A DNA stretch of 64,000 bases from positions 4,062,097 to 4,126,096 of the forward strand of contig NC_011726.1 in NCBI RefSeq assembly GCF_000021805.1. The letters are read 5' to 3'. The notes below the pieces were generated by a model, which had not been told where the DNA came from, made no database searches, and saw nothing but the letters and a program-made list of their open reading frames with translations. Origin of the DNA: Rippkaea orientalis PCC 8801. Its GTDB lineage: Bacteria; Cyanobacteriota; Cyanobacteriia; Cyanobacteriales; Microcystaceae. The stretch's first letter is position 1, and the number at the start of each line of letters is the position of its first letter. The translations under genes and the position numbers were made by a program. Below, one piece after another: positions 10,601 through 19,017 of the stretch.

Positions 10601-11835
10601 ATGTCTTTATTGGCAATTCATCGAACTTTTCAGGCACTCAAAATACCCCTCCTCTGGCAGTTAATGATGTTGCGAAAACTGTTAAAAATCAATCAGTGAT
10701 GATTAATGTAACTGCTAATGATAGCGATGCAGACGGAGATTTTCTATTTATTAAAAGTGTAAGTCAAGCTACCAATGGTACAGTCGTTAATAATGGAGAT
10801 GGGACTGTCACTTATACCCCCTATACTCAATTTGTTGGTAATGATAGTTTTGAATACACAATTGTTGATGAGAAAGGTGCTACCAGTAAAGCAACAGTTT
10901 CCCTAACCGTGGATAGTCCCCCAACCTCTAGTTTTCTATCTTTTAACAACTTCAACATTACATCCTATGGGAAGAATCAAGATATTCAAGGGACGGCTAC
11001 CATAAAAGACAATGGTAATACTTTTAATTTGGTAGGAAATACCTGGAAAAAAATCAATTTACCCTATACTGTTACAGCTAATACTGTTTTAGAGTTCTCT
11101 TTCCAGAGTAACCAAAAAGGGGAAATTCATACTATTGGTTTTGATAATGATAATCAGGAGTCATCAAATTTCAATTTCCAATTATACGGAACACAATCTT
11201 GGGGAATTCAGGACTTTAAAAATTACCAAAACTCAACTGGAGGGTGGCAAAATTATCGCATTGAAGTAGGAAAATTTTTCACTGGTCAGATGTCCTATTT
11301 AACATTTGCCAATGATCATGATGTTACCAATCCAAATGCACAAAGTGGATTTTCTAATATTAAAATATATGAAGCAACTGCCAACTCAACCAATCCAGTC
11401 CCATCATCTTCAACAACCACTACTACTGGAACGACATCTCAAACTACTACGATAGCGGGAACGTCAGCCGATGATCTCATTAATGGAACCTCTGGTAATG
11501 ATATCTTAACGGGTAACTCAGGCAATGACACTTTAATTGGCAATGCAGGGGATGATGTCCTCACCGGCGGCACGGGAAATGATCTGCTCTCTGGTGGTTC
11601 AGGAGGAGATACCTTTAATTATCAGTTGGGTGATGGTAGCGATCGCATTCAAGATTTTCAATCAGGAGATACCATCAACCTCACTGGCATTAATGCTAGT
11701 TCTGTCCAATTTATTGGACAAGGATCGGATACTTTTGTGACTACGGGTAATAATCAAGGTATTCTCCTAGAAGGCATCCTACCTAATGCTCTTTCTCTAG
11801 CTATTTTGCCTGATGTTCTCCAGATTACTATTTAG
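7651..11835 (+). CDS. Giant secreted protein: G8 domain, beta-helix, PKD, cadherin-like repeat, RTX C-terminus
   Basis: About 1394 residues. In order: a G8 domain (about residues 30-115, NNGSWFDVNTWQNG...), a right-handed beta-helix region (about 220-640; e.g. YPIHIHEVF, AIWGSPGWGVTIHSS), a PKD domain (about 680-800; FAWDFNGDGQFDDYG), a jelly-roll-like segment, a cadherin/Ig-like repeat (about 1005-1090; NDSDADGDFLFI, NDSFEYTIVDEKGA), a Thr/Ser-rich linker, and RTX calcium-binding nonapeptides (GNDILTGNSGNDTL...GGTGNDLL) near 1275-1320. There is no N-terminal signal peptide; the RTX C-terminus suggests type I secretion. A TTG sits directly before the ATG at 7651 and no strong ribosome-binding site decides between 7651 and ATG 7663. 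G8 and beta-helix domains bind or cleave glycans in known proteins, so a role on the surface polysaccharide made next door is plausible but inferred. Confidence 0.88.
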   Translation: MVRNMEMTPSSDVSHDSFLSIVPDENVTHAAINNGSWFDVNTWQNGSIPSDNANVLISEGVEVLYDQESDARLKTVRIDGTLSFAQDQNTKMVVDFIGVTDTGTLAIGTETNPIQDSQQAQIIFAPVDPNNGAIDLEWDPNQFSRGLIADHGASVSIVGSEKTSYVTLAGDQLAGSTQLVFSEPVPSDWKVGDQIVLTGTQWNNKGSHEDNSKSQDEVLKIESINGNTITFKHNDINGNALRFDHTAPEGFDLDIYVANLTRNVSLATEGGDEAPISERGHTMFMDHDTVIENAGFYDLGRTNKDIVLNNPQFDSDGHLIPGTGTNAQGRYPIHIHEVFQHDPNDPGTAEINGNAIWGSPGWGVTIHSSRATVEDNVSFDVLGAHYVNEHGDEQTIFRDNIAIKASGSVTDPDANLVHPSDIRGQLNDFGSSGIGFWVATSYSAYEGFENNIVTGTADAGIIIYGKNDLNSGPIVSVDSLPDELKSLAGPRTEIHAYKIPVQHFTGNTVYNADAGLEVRGVTRDDNGFDANAIQHNVPNVYDNLTIWGVRTSGIEVAYSGRTTIKDSLVLGDIDNPIPRTGVANASGVGLAVAKDGRYTVYENVHVEGFTIGAFITQTGGQGYDNEAPIGGGQLIGGVFKNNIYNLHAASGRVNNAASSKQVDHLLYTPPLTPYYQMDGTTIFEIPDSNLAPVAQFFTPSESDPFYTSPTNGLSVAFDASPSYDPDYIPAYTYTEQGSYTAGDNTIASFAWDFNGDGQFDDYGRYVTYAFDQPGLHTVTLTVFDIQGASNTISHEINVTPVANNQIRNGDFSQPLYLDSYGQLYWNEIFKSPSNVEPGGKEGWFTGGTSMWNWDANTGRVYADNSGRPGLSQIIYDNHATQGLQTVSFDAINLGSDNTLRLEVLGINGQFVLSNNKDLSITTTNYNIPLEVNTILDTGNIAATNFDWTNFKWENLDFGQNGYEFVVLRFSTGGVSSTESQAIDNVFIGNSSNFSGTQNTPPLAVNDVAKTVKNQSVMINVTANDSDADGDFLFIKSVSQATNGTVVNNGDGTVTYTPYTQFVGNDSFEYTIVDEKGATSKATVSLTVDSPPTSSFLSFNNFNITSYGKNQDIQGTATIKDNGNTFNLVGNTWKKINLPYTVTANTVLEFSFQSNQKGEIHTIGFDNDNQESSNFNFQLYGTQSWGIQDFKNYQNSTGGWQNYRIEVGKFFTGQMSYLTFANDHDVTNPNAQSGFSNIKIYEATANSTNPVPSSSTTTTTGTTSQTTTIAGTSADDLINGTSGNDILTGNSGNDTLIGNAGDDVLTGGTGNDLLSGGSGGDTFNYQLGDGSDRIQDFQSGDTINLTGINASSVQFIGQGSDTFVTTGNNQGILLEGILPNALSLAILPDVLQITI

Positions 11836-11881
11836 TAGTTTATTTAACCCCCATACCTTATTTTGACTTATGTTCTGATTA

Positions 11882-11907
11882 AAAACAGTGATATTAATCA
11901 CTGTTTT
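11882..11907 (+). terminator. Probable intrinsic terminator after the giant exoprotein gene
   Basis: An 11-bp perfect stem (AAAACAGTGAT / ATCACTGTTTT) with a 4-base loop, about 45 bases after the stop codon, ending in a T-rich tract. Because of its A/T flanks it could work in both directions. Confidence 0.65.
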
Positions 11908-12029
11908 GTTACTATTACTGATTGACAAATTGATTAAAGTGTGTATTAATAAAAAATCAAAAAGAATCGTCAAAATTCATAGCATCTGATACCATATTTA
12001 AGATTTAATGGACTCTATTTTTATAACAA

Positions 12030-13223
12030 ATGAATGAATCTCTTGTCCCTGTTCCAACGGGACTATTACAAATTTCTGAGTCTTCCACTAGGGAGAGAGG
12101 TGATCAAGAGAATGCTCTCAAATTTTCTTTGGTTCTTCCAACTTATAATGAAGCGGGTAACATTGCTGAAATTGTCAAAATTTTAAGTCAGCTACTGGAT
12201 GGATATCTTCCAGGGCAATACGAGTTAATTGTAGTTGATGATAATAGCCCCGATCAAACCTGGAAATTAGCCCTAGAATTAACTCCAGATTATCCTCAAC
12301 TGCGAGTCATGCGTCGAGTAGATGAGAAAGGGTTATCTACGGCAGTTATTCGCGGATGGCAAGTAGCGCAAGGTGAAATTTTAGGGGTGATTGATGCGGA
12401 TTTACAGCATCCTCCCGAAGTTTTAGGGCAATTACTCCAAGAAATGGAAAAAGGGGCTGATTTAGCCCTCGCTAGTCGTCATGTTGAAGGAGGAGGGGTG
12501 AGTGAATGGAGTATTATCCGGCGATTTCTCTCCCGTGGAGCACAGATGTTAGGATTACTCATTCTTCCTGAAGTGATTAGTCGTCTGTCTGACCCCATGA
12601 GTGGTTATTTTATGGTGCGCCGTAGTGCGATCGCAGGAAAATCTTTGAGTCCCGTAGGGTATAAAATTCTGATTGAGGTGGCCGCACGAGGTCGGATTCG
12701 TTGGATTGCAGAAGCAGGTTATGTCTTCCGTGAACGCCAAGCTGGAGAAAGTAAAGTCACTTGGAAGCAATATATAGAATATATTCAACATTTATTGCGT
12801 TTAAGGTTATCAATTTCAGCCCGATTTATTCAGTTTTGTTTAGTCGGATTGAGTGGGGTTGTGGTTGATATGGGATTTCTGTATTTATTAAGTGATCCCA
12901 GTACCCTAGGATTACCTCTAACCCGCAGTAAAATTATCGCGGCAGAATTAGCGATTATTAATAATTTTATTTGGAATGATTTTTGGACTTTTGGCGATAT
13001 TGCTCGACGACAACCAGGGAAACGTCAACGCTTGAAAAGACTGATTAAGTTTAATATTATTTGCTTAGTCGGCTTAATTCTTAATGTTTTACTGCTTAAT
13101 GTATTTTTTAATGTGTTTAACTTAAATCGATATATCGCTAATTTACTTGCTATTGGTTTAGTGACCTTTTTCAATTTTTGGTTTAACTTAAAATTAAGTT
13201 GGCGGGTGACAGAAATCAAATAA
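12030..13223 (+). CDS. DPM1-like GT2 glycosyltransferase fused to GtrA membrane domain
   Basis: 397 residues. Residues ~30-250 form a polyprenyl-phosphate glycosyltransferase (dolichol-phosphate-mannose synthase-like) domain: FSLVLPTYNEAGNI, VVDDNSPDQTW and the metal-binding GVIDADLQHPPE. Residues ~265-395 form a GtrA-type four-helix membrane domain (RFIQFCLVGLSGVVVDMGFLYLL). The enzyme would load a sugar onto undecaprenyl phosphate, and the GtrA part may flip or anchor it. It stands alone, after a terminator. Donor sugar unknown. Confidence 0.9.
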   Translation: MNESLVPVPTGLLQISESSTRERGDQENALKFSLVLPTYNEAGNIAEIVKILSQLLDGYLPGQYELIVVDDNSPDQTWKLALELTPDYPQLRVMRRVDEKGLSTAVIRGWQVAQGEILGVIDADLQHPPEVLGQLLQEMEKGADLALASRHVEGGGVSEWSIIRRFLSRGAQMLGLLILPEVISRLSDPMSGYFMVRRSAIAGKSLSPVGYKILIEVAARGRIRWIAEAGYVFRERQAGESKVTWKQYIEYIQHLLRLRLSISARFIQFCLVGLSGVVVDMGFLYLLSDPSTLGLPLTRSKIIAAELAIINNFIWNDFWTFGDIARRQPGKRQRLKRLIKFNIICLVGLILNVLLLNVFFNVFNLNRYIANLLAIGLVTFFNFWFNLKLSWRVTEIK

Positions 13224-13407
13224 ACTTTGACCTAGGTTTACCACTACTTAACCTATAACCCTTAGGATCTAAGTACCAATTTTGTAGAATAAGTTTCTAA
13301 CCTGTAAATGGCAAAATTTCTATAATACATCTAGACAAATGATTTAGATTTTTGCTAGGCATTGCCCACCCTAGGTTTATGTGCTATTCCCTATTTTCAA
13401 TTTTACT

Positions 13408-14622
13408 ATGAAAATCTTAATTCTTAATGCAGGATCTAGTAGTCAAAAAAGTTGCTTATATGACTTTAAAGAAAAGAATTTTCTCGATAATCCTGTAGAA
13501 CCTATTTGGAAAGCAGATATTGATTGGACGCTAGCTACTGGACAAGGCATTTTAACCGTTAAAGCTAATGGAATCAAACAAAAAATAACACTAAACTCTG
13601 ATGATCATCATCACGGAATTGCCAAAATGCTTGGTACTTTAGTAGAAGGCAAAACAAAGGTTATTCAACACCTATCAGATATTAGTATCGTAGGTCATCG
13701 TGTTGTTCATGGGGGAACAGATTACTCTGAGGCAACTTTAATTACCCCAGACGTAAAAGCAACAATTGCTCGTTTAATTCCTTTAGCACCTACCCATAAT
13801 CCGTCTCATCTTGAAGGAATAGAAGCCATAGAACAGGTGTTAGGAAATATCCCTCAAGTGGCAGTCTTTGATACCGCTTTTCATAGTCAAATGCCATTAG
13901 AAGCAAGCGTTTATCCGATTCCCTATGAATGGTTAGATAAGGGGATTCGTCGCTACGGGTTTCATGGAACCAGTCATAAATATTGTGCCGAAAAAGCCTC
14001 TCAACTTTTAAATAAACCCCTAACCCATTTAAAATTAATTACCTGTCATTTAGGTAATGGCTGTTCTTTAGCAGCGATTAAAAATGGTATTAGTATCGAT
14101 ACAACCATGGGATTTACTCCCCTAGAAGGGTTGATGATGGGAACCCGTAGCGGTTCGATTGATCCGGCTATTTTAATTTATTTGATGCGAGAGTATGATT
14201 TTACATTTGAACAGTTAAATGAAATGCTCAATCAAGAATCAGGACTTAAAGGAGTATCGGGAATTTCTGCTGATTTACGCGCTATTTTTGAAGCGATTAA
14301 TCAAGGCAATGATCGCGCTCAATTAGCATTAGATATGTATCTCCATCGGTTGCGATCGCAGATTGGCTCAATGTTAGCCTCTTTAGGGGGATTAGATGCT
14401 TTAATTTTCACCGCAGGAATCGGAGAAAATGCTGCTATTGTTAGAGAAAAAGCTTGTCAAGGATTCTCATTTTTAGGACTGAAATTAGACCTCGAAAAAA
14501 ATGCTAATTCTCCTGTTAATATAGATATCTCAACCCCTGATTCAACGGTGAGAATTTTAGTCATTCATACCCAAGAAGATTGGGCAATTGCTCAAGAATG
14601 TTGCCATTGGTTGAATAAATAA
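13408..14622 (+). CDS. ackA: Acetate kinase
   Basis: 404 residues; interconverts acetate + ATP and acetyl phosphate. Family signatures are present: N-terminal ILILNAGSSSQKS, VAVFDTAFHSQMP, YGFHGTSHKY, the HLGNGCS phosphate-binding loop and FTAGIGENA. I use the ATG at 13408, which gives the canonical N-terminus; an in-frame GTG at 13381 would add nine residues without homology. No pta gene is adjacent. In fermenting cyanobacteria acetate kinase works downstream of pyruvate:ferredoxin oxidoreductase, which is also in this window (39.7-43.4 kb), though not linked to it. Confidence 0.97.
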   Translation: MKILILNAGSSSQKSCLYDFKEKNFLDNPVEPIWKADIDWTLATGQGILTVKANGIKQKITLNSDDHHHGIAKMLGTLVEGKTKVIQHLSDISIVGHRVVHGGTDYSEATLITPDVKATIARLIPLAPTHNPSHLEGIEAIEQVLGNIPQVAVFDTAFHSQMPLEASVYPIPYEWLDKGIRRYGFHGTSHKYCAEKASQLLNKPLTHLKLITCHLGNGCSLAAIKNGISIDTTMGFTPLEGLMMGTRSGSIDPAILIYLMREYDFTFEQLNEMLNQESGLKGVSGISADLRAIFEAINQGNDRAQLALDMYLHRLRSQIGSMLASLGGLDALIFTAGIGENAAIVREKACQGFSFLGLKLDLEKNANSPVNIDISTPDSTVRILVIHTQEDWAIAQECCHWLNK

Positions 14623-14674
14623 TACAAAAAAACTATAAAAAAAGTATTATTGAGGAGTCCCATTCAAGATACAA

Positions 14675-14689
14675 TGATAATCGTTATCA
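14675..14689. promoter_or_regulatory. Zur box upstream of znuACB
   Basis: TGATAATCGTTATCA is an almost perfect palindrome 30 bases before the znuA start. It matches the TGATAAT-N-ATTATCA type operator bound by the zinc-responsive Fur-family repressor Zur in cyanobacteria. Its position suits repression of znuA-znuC-znuB when zinc is sufficient. Confidence 0.85.
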
Positions 14690-14719
14690 GGATTAATTTT
14701 ATTGAAGAGTTGAAAGGCT

Positions 14720-15652
14720 ATGAAGGCTTATGTTCCCGCTATTTTTATCACCCTATTCTTACAGTTGGGGACAATAACAGGTTGTAGCAGTCCTTCCAAT
14801 CAAGAAACTCAGGCTAAAGAGGTTTTAGACATTACAGTGAGTATCCTTCCCCAGGAGTATTTTGTCGAGAAAATTGGGGGCGATCGCGTCAAGGTTAATG
14901 TTATGGTCGATCCTGGGGCTGATGAACACACTTATGAGCCCAAACCCCAGCAATTACAAGCGGTTAGTCAAGCTAAAGCCTATATTACCATTGGGGGAGC
15001 ATTTGAAGAAGCTTGGCTAGATAAAATTCGGGGGATCAATTCCCAATTAATGATTATTGACTCAGGAAAAGGGGTAGAACGTCTTCCCATGATAGACCAT
15101 GAGCATGATCATGAACACGAAAACCATGAAAAAACAGAAGATAAACACGGTGACGAGACGTTAGATCCCCATATTTGGCTATCGCCCAGATTAGCAAAAA
15201 TTCAAGCAAAAAACATCTATGAAGGATTGATGAAACTTGACCCAACTCATCAACAAGAATACCAAGCAAACCTGGAAAAATTCCTAACAGAAATCGATCA
15301 ACTTGATGCCAAAATCAAACAAAATCTAGCTAACGTTAAAAACAGAAAATTCATTGTTTTTCATCCCGCTTGGGAATACTTTGCCAAAGAATATAACTTG
15401 AAGCAGATACCCATAGAAATTGGCGGACAAGAACCCAGTGCAGCAGAATTAGCAAAACTGATTGAAGAAGCGAAAAAAGAAAAAATAAAAGTCATTTTTG
15501 CTCAGCCTGAGTTAAATAATAATTCAGCTAAAACCATTGCTAAAGAAATTGGAGGAGAAGTCCTATTAATCACTCCATTAGCTCCTAATTGGTCAGAGAA
15601 TTTACTAACAATTTCCGAGACTTTTTCCAAGGTTTTAGATAAAAAATATTGA
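14720..15652 (+). CDS. znuA: Zinc ABC transporter, periplasmic zinc-binding lipoprotein
   Basis: 310 residues, cluster A-I metal-binding protein. The N-terminus has a hydrophobic stretch ending in a lipobox (ITGC, Cys ~22), so it is probably a lipoprotein. A His/Asp/Glu-rich loop (DHEHDHEHENHEKTEDKHGDE region, residues ~127-147) is the hallmark of zinc- rather than manganese-specific members. Metal-ligand segments DEHTYEP, DPHIWLSP and FHPAWEYF are present. First gene of a three-gene uptake operon, downstream of a Zur box. Confidence 0.95.
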   Translation: MKAYVPAIFITLFLQLGTITGCSSPSNQETQAKEVLDITVSILPQEYFVEKIGGDRVKVNVMVDPGADEHTYEPKPQQLQAVSQAKAYITIGGAFEEAWLDKIRGINSQLMIIDSGKGVERLPMIDHEHDHEHENHEKTEDKHGDETLDPHIWLSPRLAKIQAKNIYEGLMKLDPTHQQEYQANLEKFLTEIDQLDAKIKQNLANVKNRKFIVFHPAWEYFAKEYNLKQIPIEIGGQEPSAAELAKLIEEAKKEKIKVIFAQPELNNNSAKTIAKEIGGEVLLITPLAPNWSENLLTISETFSKVLDKKY

Positions 15653-15707
15653 TTAATCTTCAGTCTTTGTTCACCCCTAACTCTAACCTCACCTAATTAA
15701 TGACCCC

Positions 15708-16484
15708 ATGTCAACTGAAATTATTAACCTTAATCATGTCTGGGTAAAATACCATCAAGAACCTGTATTAGAAGATATTGATCTAACGGTTTATGAAGGA
15801 GATTTTATCGGATTAATTGGACCCAATGGAGGGGGAAAAACCACTTTATTAAAATTAATTTTAGGCTTAATTTCTCCCTATCAAGGAGAAGTGAAAATCA
15901 TGAATCGTTCGGTTGCCCGTGGACGACAATCCATTGGGTATGTCCCCCAAGTGTTAGAATTTGATCGAGAGTTTCCCGTCAAGGTAGCCGATGTTGTCAG
16001 GATGGGAAGGTTAGGAAAACGCCGCTTATTGCAGAGATATAACGCCAAAGACGAAGCAATAGTCAATCATAGCTTAGAACAGGTGGGAATGGTTCAATTT
16101 TGCGATCGCCCCATTGGTCAATTGTCAGGCGGTCAGCGTCAACGAGTGTACATTGCCCGCGCCTTAGCGTCAGAACCCCATATTTTGCTGCTGGATGAAC
16201 CGACGGCAAGTGTTGACTCTCAAATGAAAACCAGTATTTATGAGTTACTTAAAGATATCAATCAATATATGACAATTTTGTTGATATCCCACGATATGGG
16301 AGCAATTTCCACCTATGTTAAGACCATAGGCTGTCTCAACCGTCGGCTATTCTATCATGGAGACAATCAGCTAACCCCTGACATGATCGAACAGACCTAT
16401 CAATGTCCGGTGGAGCTCATCGCCCACGGAGTTCCCCATCGAGTCCTTCCTGAACATTCTTGTCCTCTTCATAGTGATGATTGA
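15708..16484 (+). CDS. znuC: Zinc ABC transporter, ATP-binding protein
   Basis: 258 residues. Walker A GPNGGGKTT, Q-loop in IGYVPQ, signature LSGGQRQRV, Walker B ILLLDEPTASVD and the switch His in LISHDMG are all intact. Located 55 bases after znuA and overlapping the start of znuB. Provides energy for zinc import at the cytoplasmic membrane. Confidence 0.95.
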   Translation: MSTEIINLNHVWVKYHQEPVLEDIDLTVYEGDFIGLIGPNGGGKTTLLKLILGLISPYQGEVKIMNRSVARGRQSIGYVPQVLEFDREFPVKVADVVRMGRLGKRRLLQRYNAKDEAIVNHSLEQVGMVQFCDRPIGQLSGGQRQRVYIARALASEPHILLLDEPTASVDSQMKTSIYELLKDINQYMTILLISHDMGAISTYVKTIGCLNRRLFYHGDNQLTPDMIEQTYQCPVELIAHGVPHRVLPEHSCPLHSDD

Positions 16485-17295
16485 AACGATTTTTAGCTCA
16501 TTACAGTTTGAATTTATGCGAAATGCCCTATTAGCAGGGATATTAGTCAGTATTGCTTGCGGAATTGTAGGGACATTGGTGGTTATTAACCGAATCGTTT
16601 TTATTAGTGGTGGTATTGCCCACGCTGCCTATGGAGGGATTGGGTTAGGCTATTTTTATCGTTTTAACCCTGTTTTAGGGGCGATTCTTTTTGCTTTAAT
16701 TGCTGCTTTGGGAATGGGATGGGTGGCTCGTAAAACGCAACAACGGGCTGATACTATTATTGGGGTAATGTGGGCAGTAGGAATGGCAATCGGGATTATT
16801 TTTGTTGATTTAACTCCGGGTTATAAAGCGGATTTAATGAGTTATTTATTTGGTAGTATTTTAACCGTTTCTCAGGAAAATCTGTTGATTATGTCAGCCT
16901 TAGATGTCATGATTATTATCAGTGTTTTCCTATTTTATAAAGAATTATTAGCCATTTCTTTTGATCCCATTTTTGCCTTTACCCGTAATGTTCCAGTTGA
17001 TTCTCTTTACCTCATGTTAGTCACCATGATTGGTTTAACTGTGGTTATGGTGATGCAAGTTGTAGGATTAATTATGGTGATTGCTTTGTTAACCATTCCA
17101 GCCGCTATTGCCGGACAATTTTGGCAAGATCTCAAACAAATTATGATTGTGGCTATGATTTTGGGAGGAATTTTTACAACGCTAGGACTAGGGTTATCCT
17201 ATGCTTTTAATCTAACATCGGGAGCGACGGTTATTTTAATTTCTGGTGCAGGATATTTATTAAGTTTAATGATTAAAAAATTAGGGGTAAACTAA
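16477..17295 (+). CDS. znuB: Zinc ABC transporter, permease
   Basis: 272 residues with about eight to nine hydrophobic segments, ABC-3 family. The segment VVMQVVGLIMVIALLTIPAAIA is the typical coupling-helix region of ZnuB/MntB permeases. I start at ATG 16477, overlapping znuC by eight bases; a GTG codon directly before it (16474) is the alternative. Last gene of the zinc uptake operon; followed by a GGTGGGCATTGCCCACC repeat that may act as the terminator. Confidence 0.93.
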   Translation: MIETIFSSLQFEFMRNALLAGILVSIACGIVGTLVVINRIVFISGGIAHAAYGGIGLGYFYRFNPVLGAILFALIAALGMGWVARKTQQRADTIIGVMWAVGMAIGIIFVDLTPGYKADLMSYLFGSILTVSQENLLIMSALDVMIIISVFLFYKELLAISFDPIFAFTRNVPVDSLYLMLVTMIGLTVVMVMQVVGLIMVIALLTIPAAIAGQFWQDLKQIMIVAMILGGIFTTLGLGLSYAFNLTSGATVILISGAGYLLSLMIKKLGVN

Positions 17296-17308
17296 CAAAT
17301 TTTGCTAA

Positions 17309-17325
17309 GGTGGGCATTGCCCACC
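17309..17325. repeat. Dispersed palindromic repeat GGTGGGCATTGCCCACC
   Basis: A perfect seven-base arm palindrome between convergent znuB and the FAD oxidoreductase gene. Near-identical copies lie at about 13355-13374 (partial), 45667-45691 and 50100-50124. Its place after genes suggests a bidirectional terminator-like element. Confidence 0.75.
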
Positions 17326-17355
17326 CTACAACTCTCCAGACTTCCTATTCCCATC

Positions 17356-18834
17356 CTAATAAAAAGACTCAGAAAAAATTTGTAACGGATAGGAATCAGC
17401 GACTAAAGCGGTTGCTTGGTGTTCAATCGTTGGATTAGATTTAAACGTTTCTGGTGGAGAACACTCATCAACATTAATTAAGGTTTTTATACGCTGATAG
17501 GCTTGAAAAGCTACCGTTGGAAAAAAGGAAAATTTACCGGGGAGTACACACAGATAGTTACTTTGAGGACTGGATTCAATCCAATAACTATACCGTCGTT
17601 TTTGTTCTTCCTCACTAATAAATTCTGTTTTCACACATTCATAACTAAATAGTTGACGGCTATATAATTTATCCTGACCAAAATAACGTTCTGCTGACTC
17701 TAAAATAGGTTCTATATCGACTTCCTCTTCTGCTCCATCTCTCGCATAACCAGAATCAGCTAACATGGAGTAAATAAATTGGGTATCTCCCCGTTCCCGT
17801 CGCTGAATAAAATGATTAAAATGAAAGCGGTTTTTCGTAGACATTCTGACAAAATTGATATCTACTAAAGCTGGATAAGCAACCACCATGGCACTGCGAC
17901 TTTTTTTGAGTCTAGCACGGACTTGTAAATCCGATAAAAAGGGTTCAAATCCTTGACCGACTGCAAAAATAAATAACTTAGCTTTGAGGCGTTTTGCTAA
18001 CCCTCGGTTACTGTGGCACAATAAACTTTTAATACGAATTGGACCATAGCGATCAATGAGCAATTTATCAATGGTTACTCCAGTTTCAAACATGACCCCT
18101 TGGGACAGTGCACTAGCTACCAAATCCCTCAGAATTGCGCTCGTATTCATCGAGGAATCCAAGGTCTGAATAATGTCATAGTTAGTAGCTTCTATGCCAT
18201 AGGAAGCATCAAAATTACGGCAAAGATTTTGGACAAGTTCGGTTGAATTTTTTAAAGAACAAGTTAACCCTTCATAGTTCTCAACTTGAGCATAGGTTGG
18301 GGCAATACAGCGATGATTAACTCGCCAATTGTGTTGTTTACCATAGGCAGCTTCTAATCTTCCTAAAACACGATTTCGTTGAATATTAAGCTGGATGGAG
18401 TCACTTTTTAGGTGGGATGACTGAATTTCTGGGGCATCAGTTTGGGGATGAATAATATAAACGGGTTGATCATTAAACCAGCCTTGGGGTTGAGGGGTGA
18501 TTTGGGGGGTAAAAAATCCCTCGGATGTTTCGGCTAAATTGATGTTACATTTTTCGCTAAAATAAGGGCTATAAAGGTTAATTAAATCTTCAACCCCATT
18601 AACACAATTAATAAAGGTTTGAGCATCATCTTGACCTGAATAAAGAGCTCCTGTATGAAACCATCCCTCCAGTTTTCCAGAGGCTAAATTACCCAGTTGA
18701 GGAGATTTTTCGAGTACCTTAATGGAAAGATTGGTGTGACGGGCTAAAAATTCCGCGATCGCAACTCCAGCAATTCCTCCACCGATAATAATGGCATCAA
18801 CATATTCAATTTCAGACGCTTGAATCTGGGGCAT
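17356..18834 (-). CDS. FAD-dependent oxidoreductase (DAO-like)
   Basis: 492 residues. The N-terminus has a Rossmann dinucleotide-binding motif, AIIIGGGIAGVAIAEFLARH, followed by an acidic strand end, and GKLEGWFHTGALYS, typical of glycerol-3-phosphate/D-amino-acid oxidase-like proteins. A second FAD-contact region is FIFAVGQGFEPF near residue 295. Substrate not recognisable. Divergent from the royal-jelly-like gene and convergent with znuB. Confidence 0.8.
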   Translation of the reverse strand: MPQIQASEIEYVDAIIIGGGIAGVAIAEFLARHTNLSIKVLEKSPQLGNLASGKLEGWFHTGALYSGQDDAQTFINCVNGVEDLINLYSPYFSEKCNINLAETSEGFFTPQITPQPQGWFNDQPVYIIHPQTDAPEIQSSHLKSDSIQLNIQRNRVLGRLEAAYGKQHNWRVNHRCIAPTYAQVENYEGLTCSLKNSTELVQNLCRNFDASYGIEATNYDIIQTLDSSMNTSAILRDLVASALSQGVMFETGVTIDKLLIDRYGPIRIKSLLCHSNRGLAKRLKAKLFIFAVGQGFEPFLSDLQVRARLKKSRSAMVVAYPALVDINFVRMSTKNRFHFNHFIQRRERGDTQFIYSMLADSGYARDGAEEEVDIEPILESAERYFGQDKLYSRQLFSYECVKTEFISEEEQKRRYSYWIESSPQSNYLCVLPGKFSFFPTVAFQAYQRIKTLINVDECSPPETFKSNPTIEHQATALVADSYPLQIFSESFY

Positions 18835-19017
18835 AAGCTTACTAAACAGGGATTCTTATTCAATCAAGGTAATTATAGCGTTATTTTAAATAGACAACAG
18901 GTTATTAAGCATAATCGTGTCAAATTTAGTCTTGTTCGTTCCCTTTTTACTGAGACGTTCGCTATAGTAAATAAGAAAAAATGTTGGCTTTGGGAAAACG
19001 CAAGGAGACTCTTGATT

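Noticed and set aside
13381-13407. GTG start for acetate kinase
   Set aside because: The ATG at 13408 gives the conserved family N-terminus.
18820-19017. 66-residue N-terminal extension of the royal-jelly-like protein
   Set aside because: It overlaps the divergent oxidoreductase gene and precedes a normal signal sequence with its own AAGGAG.
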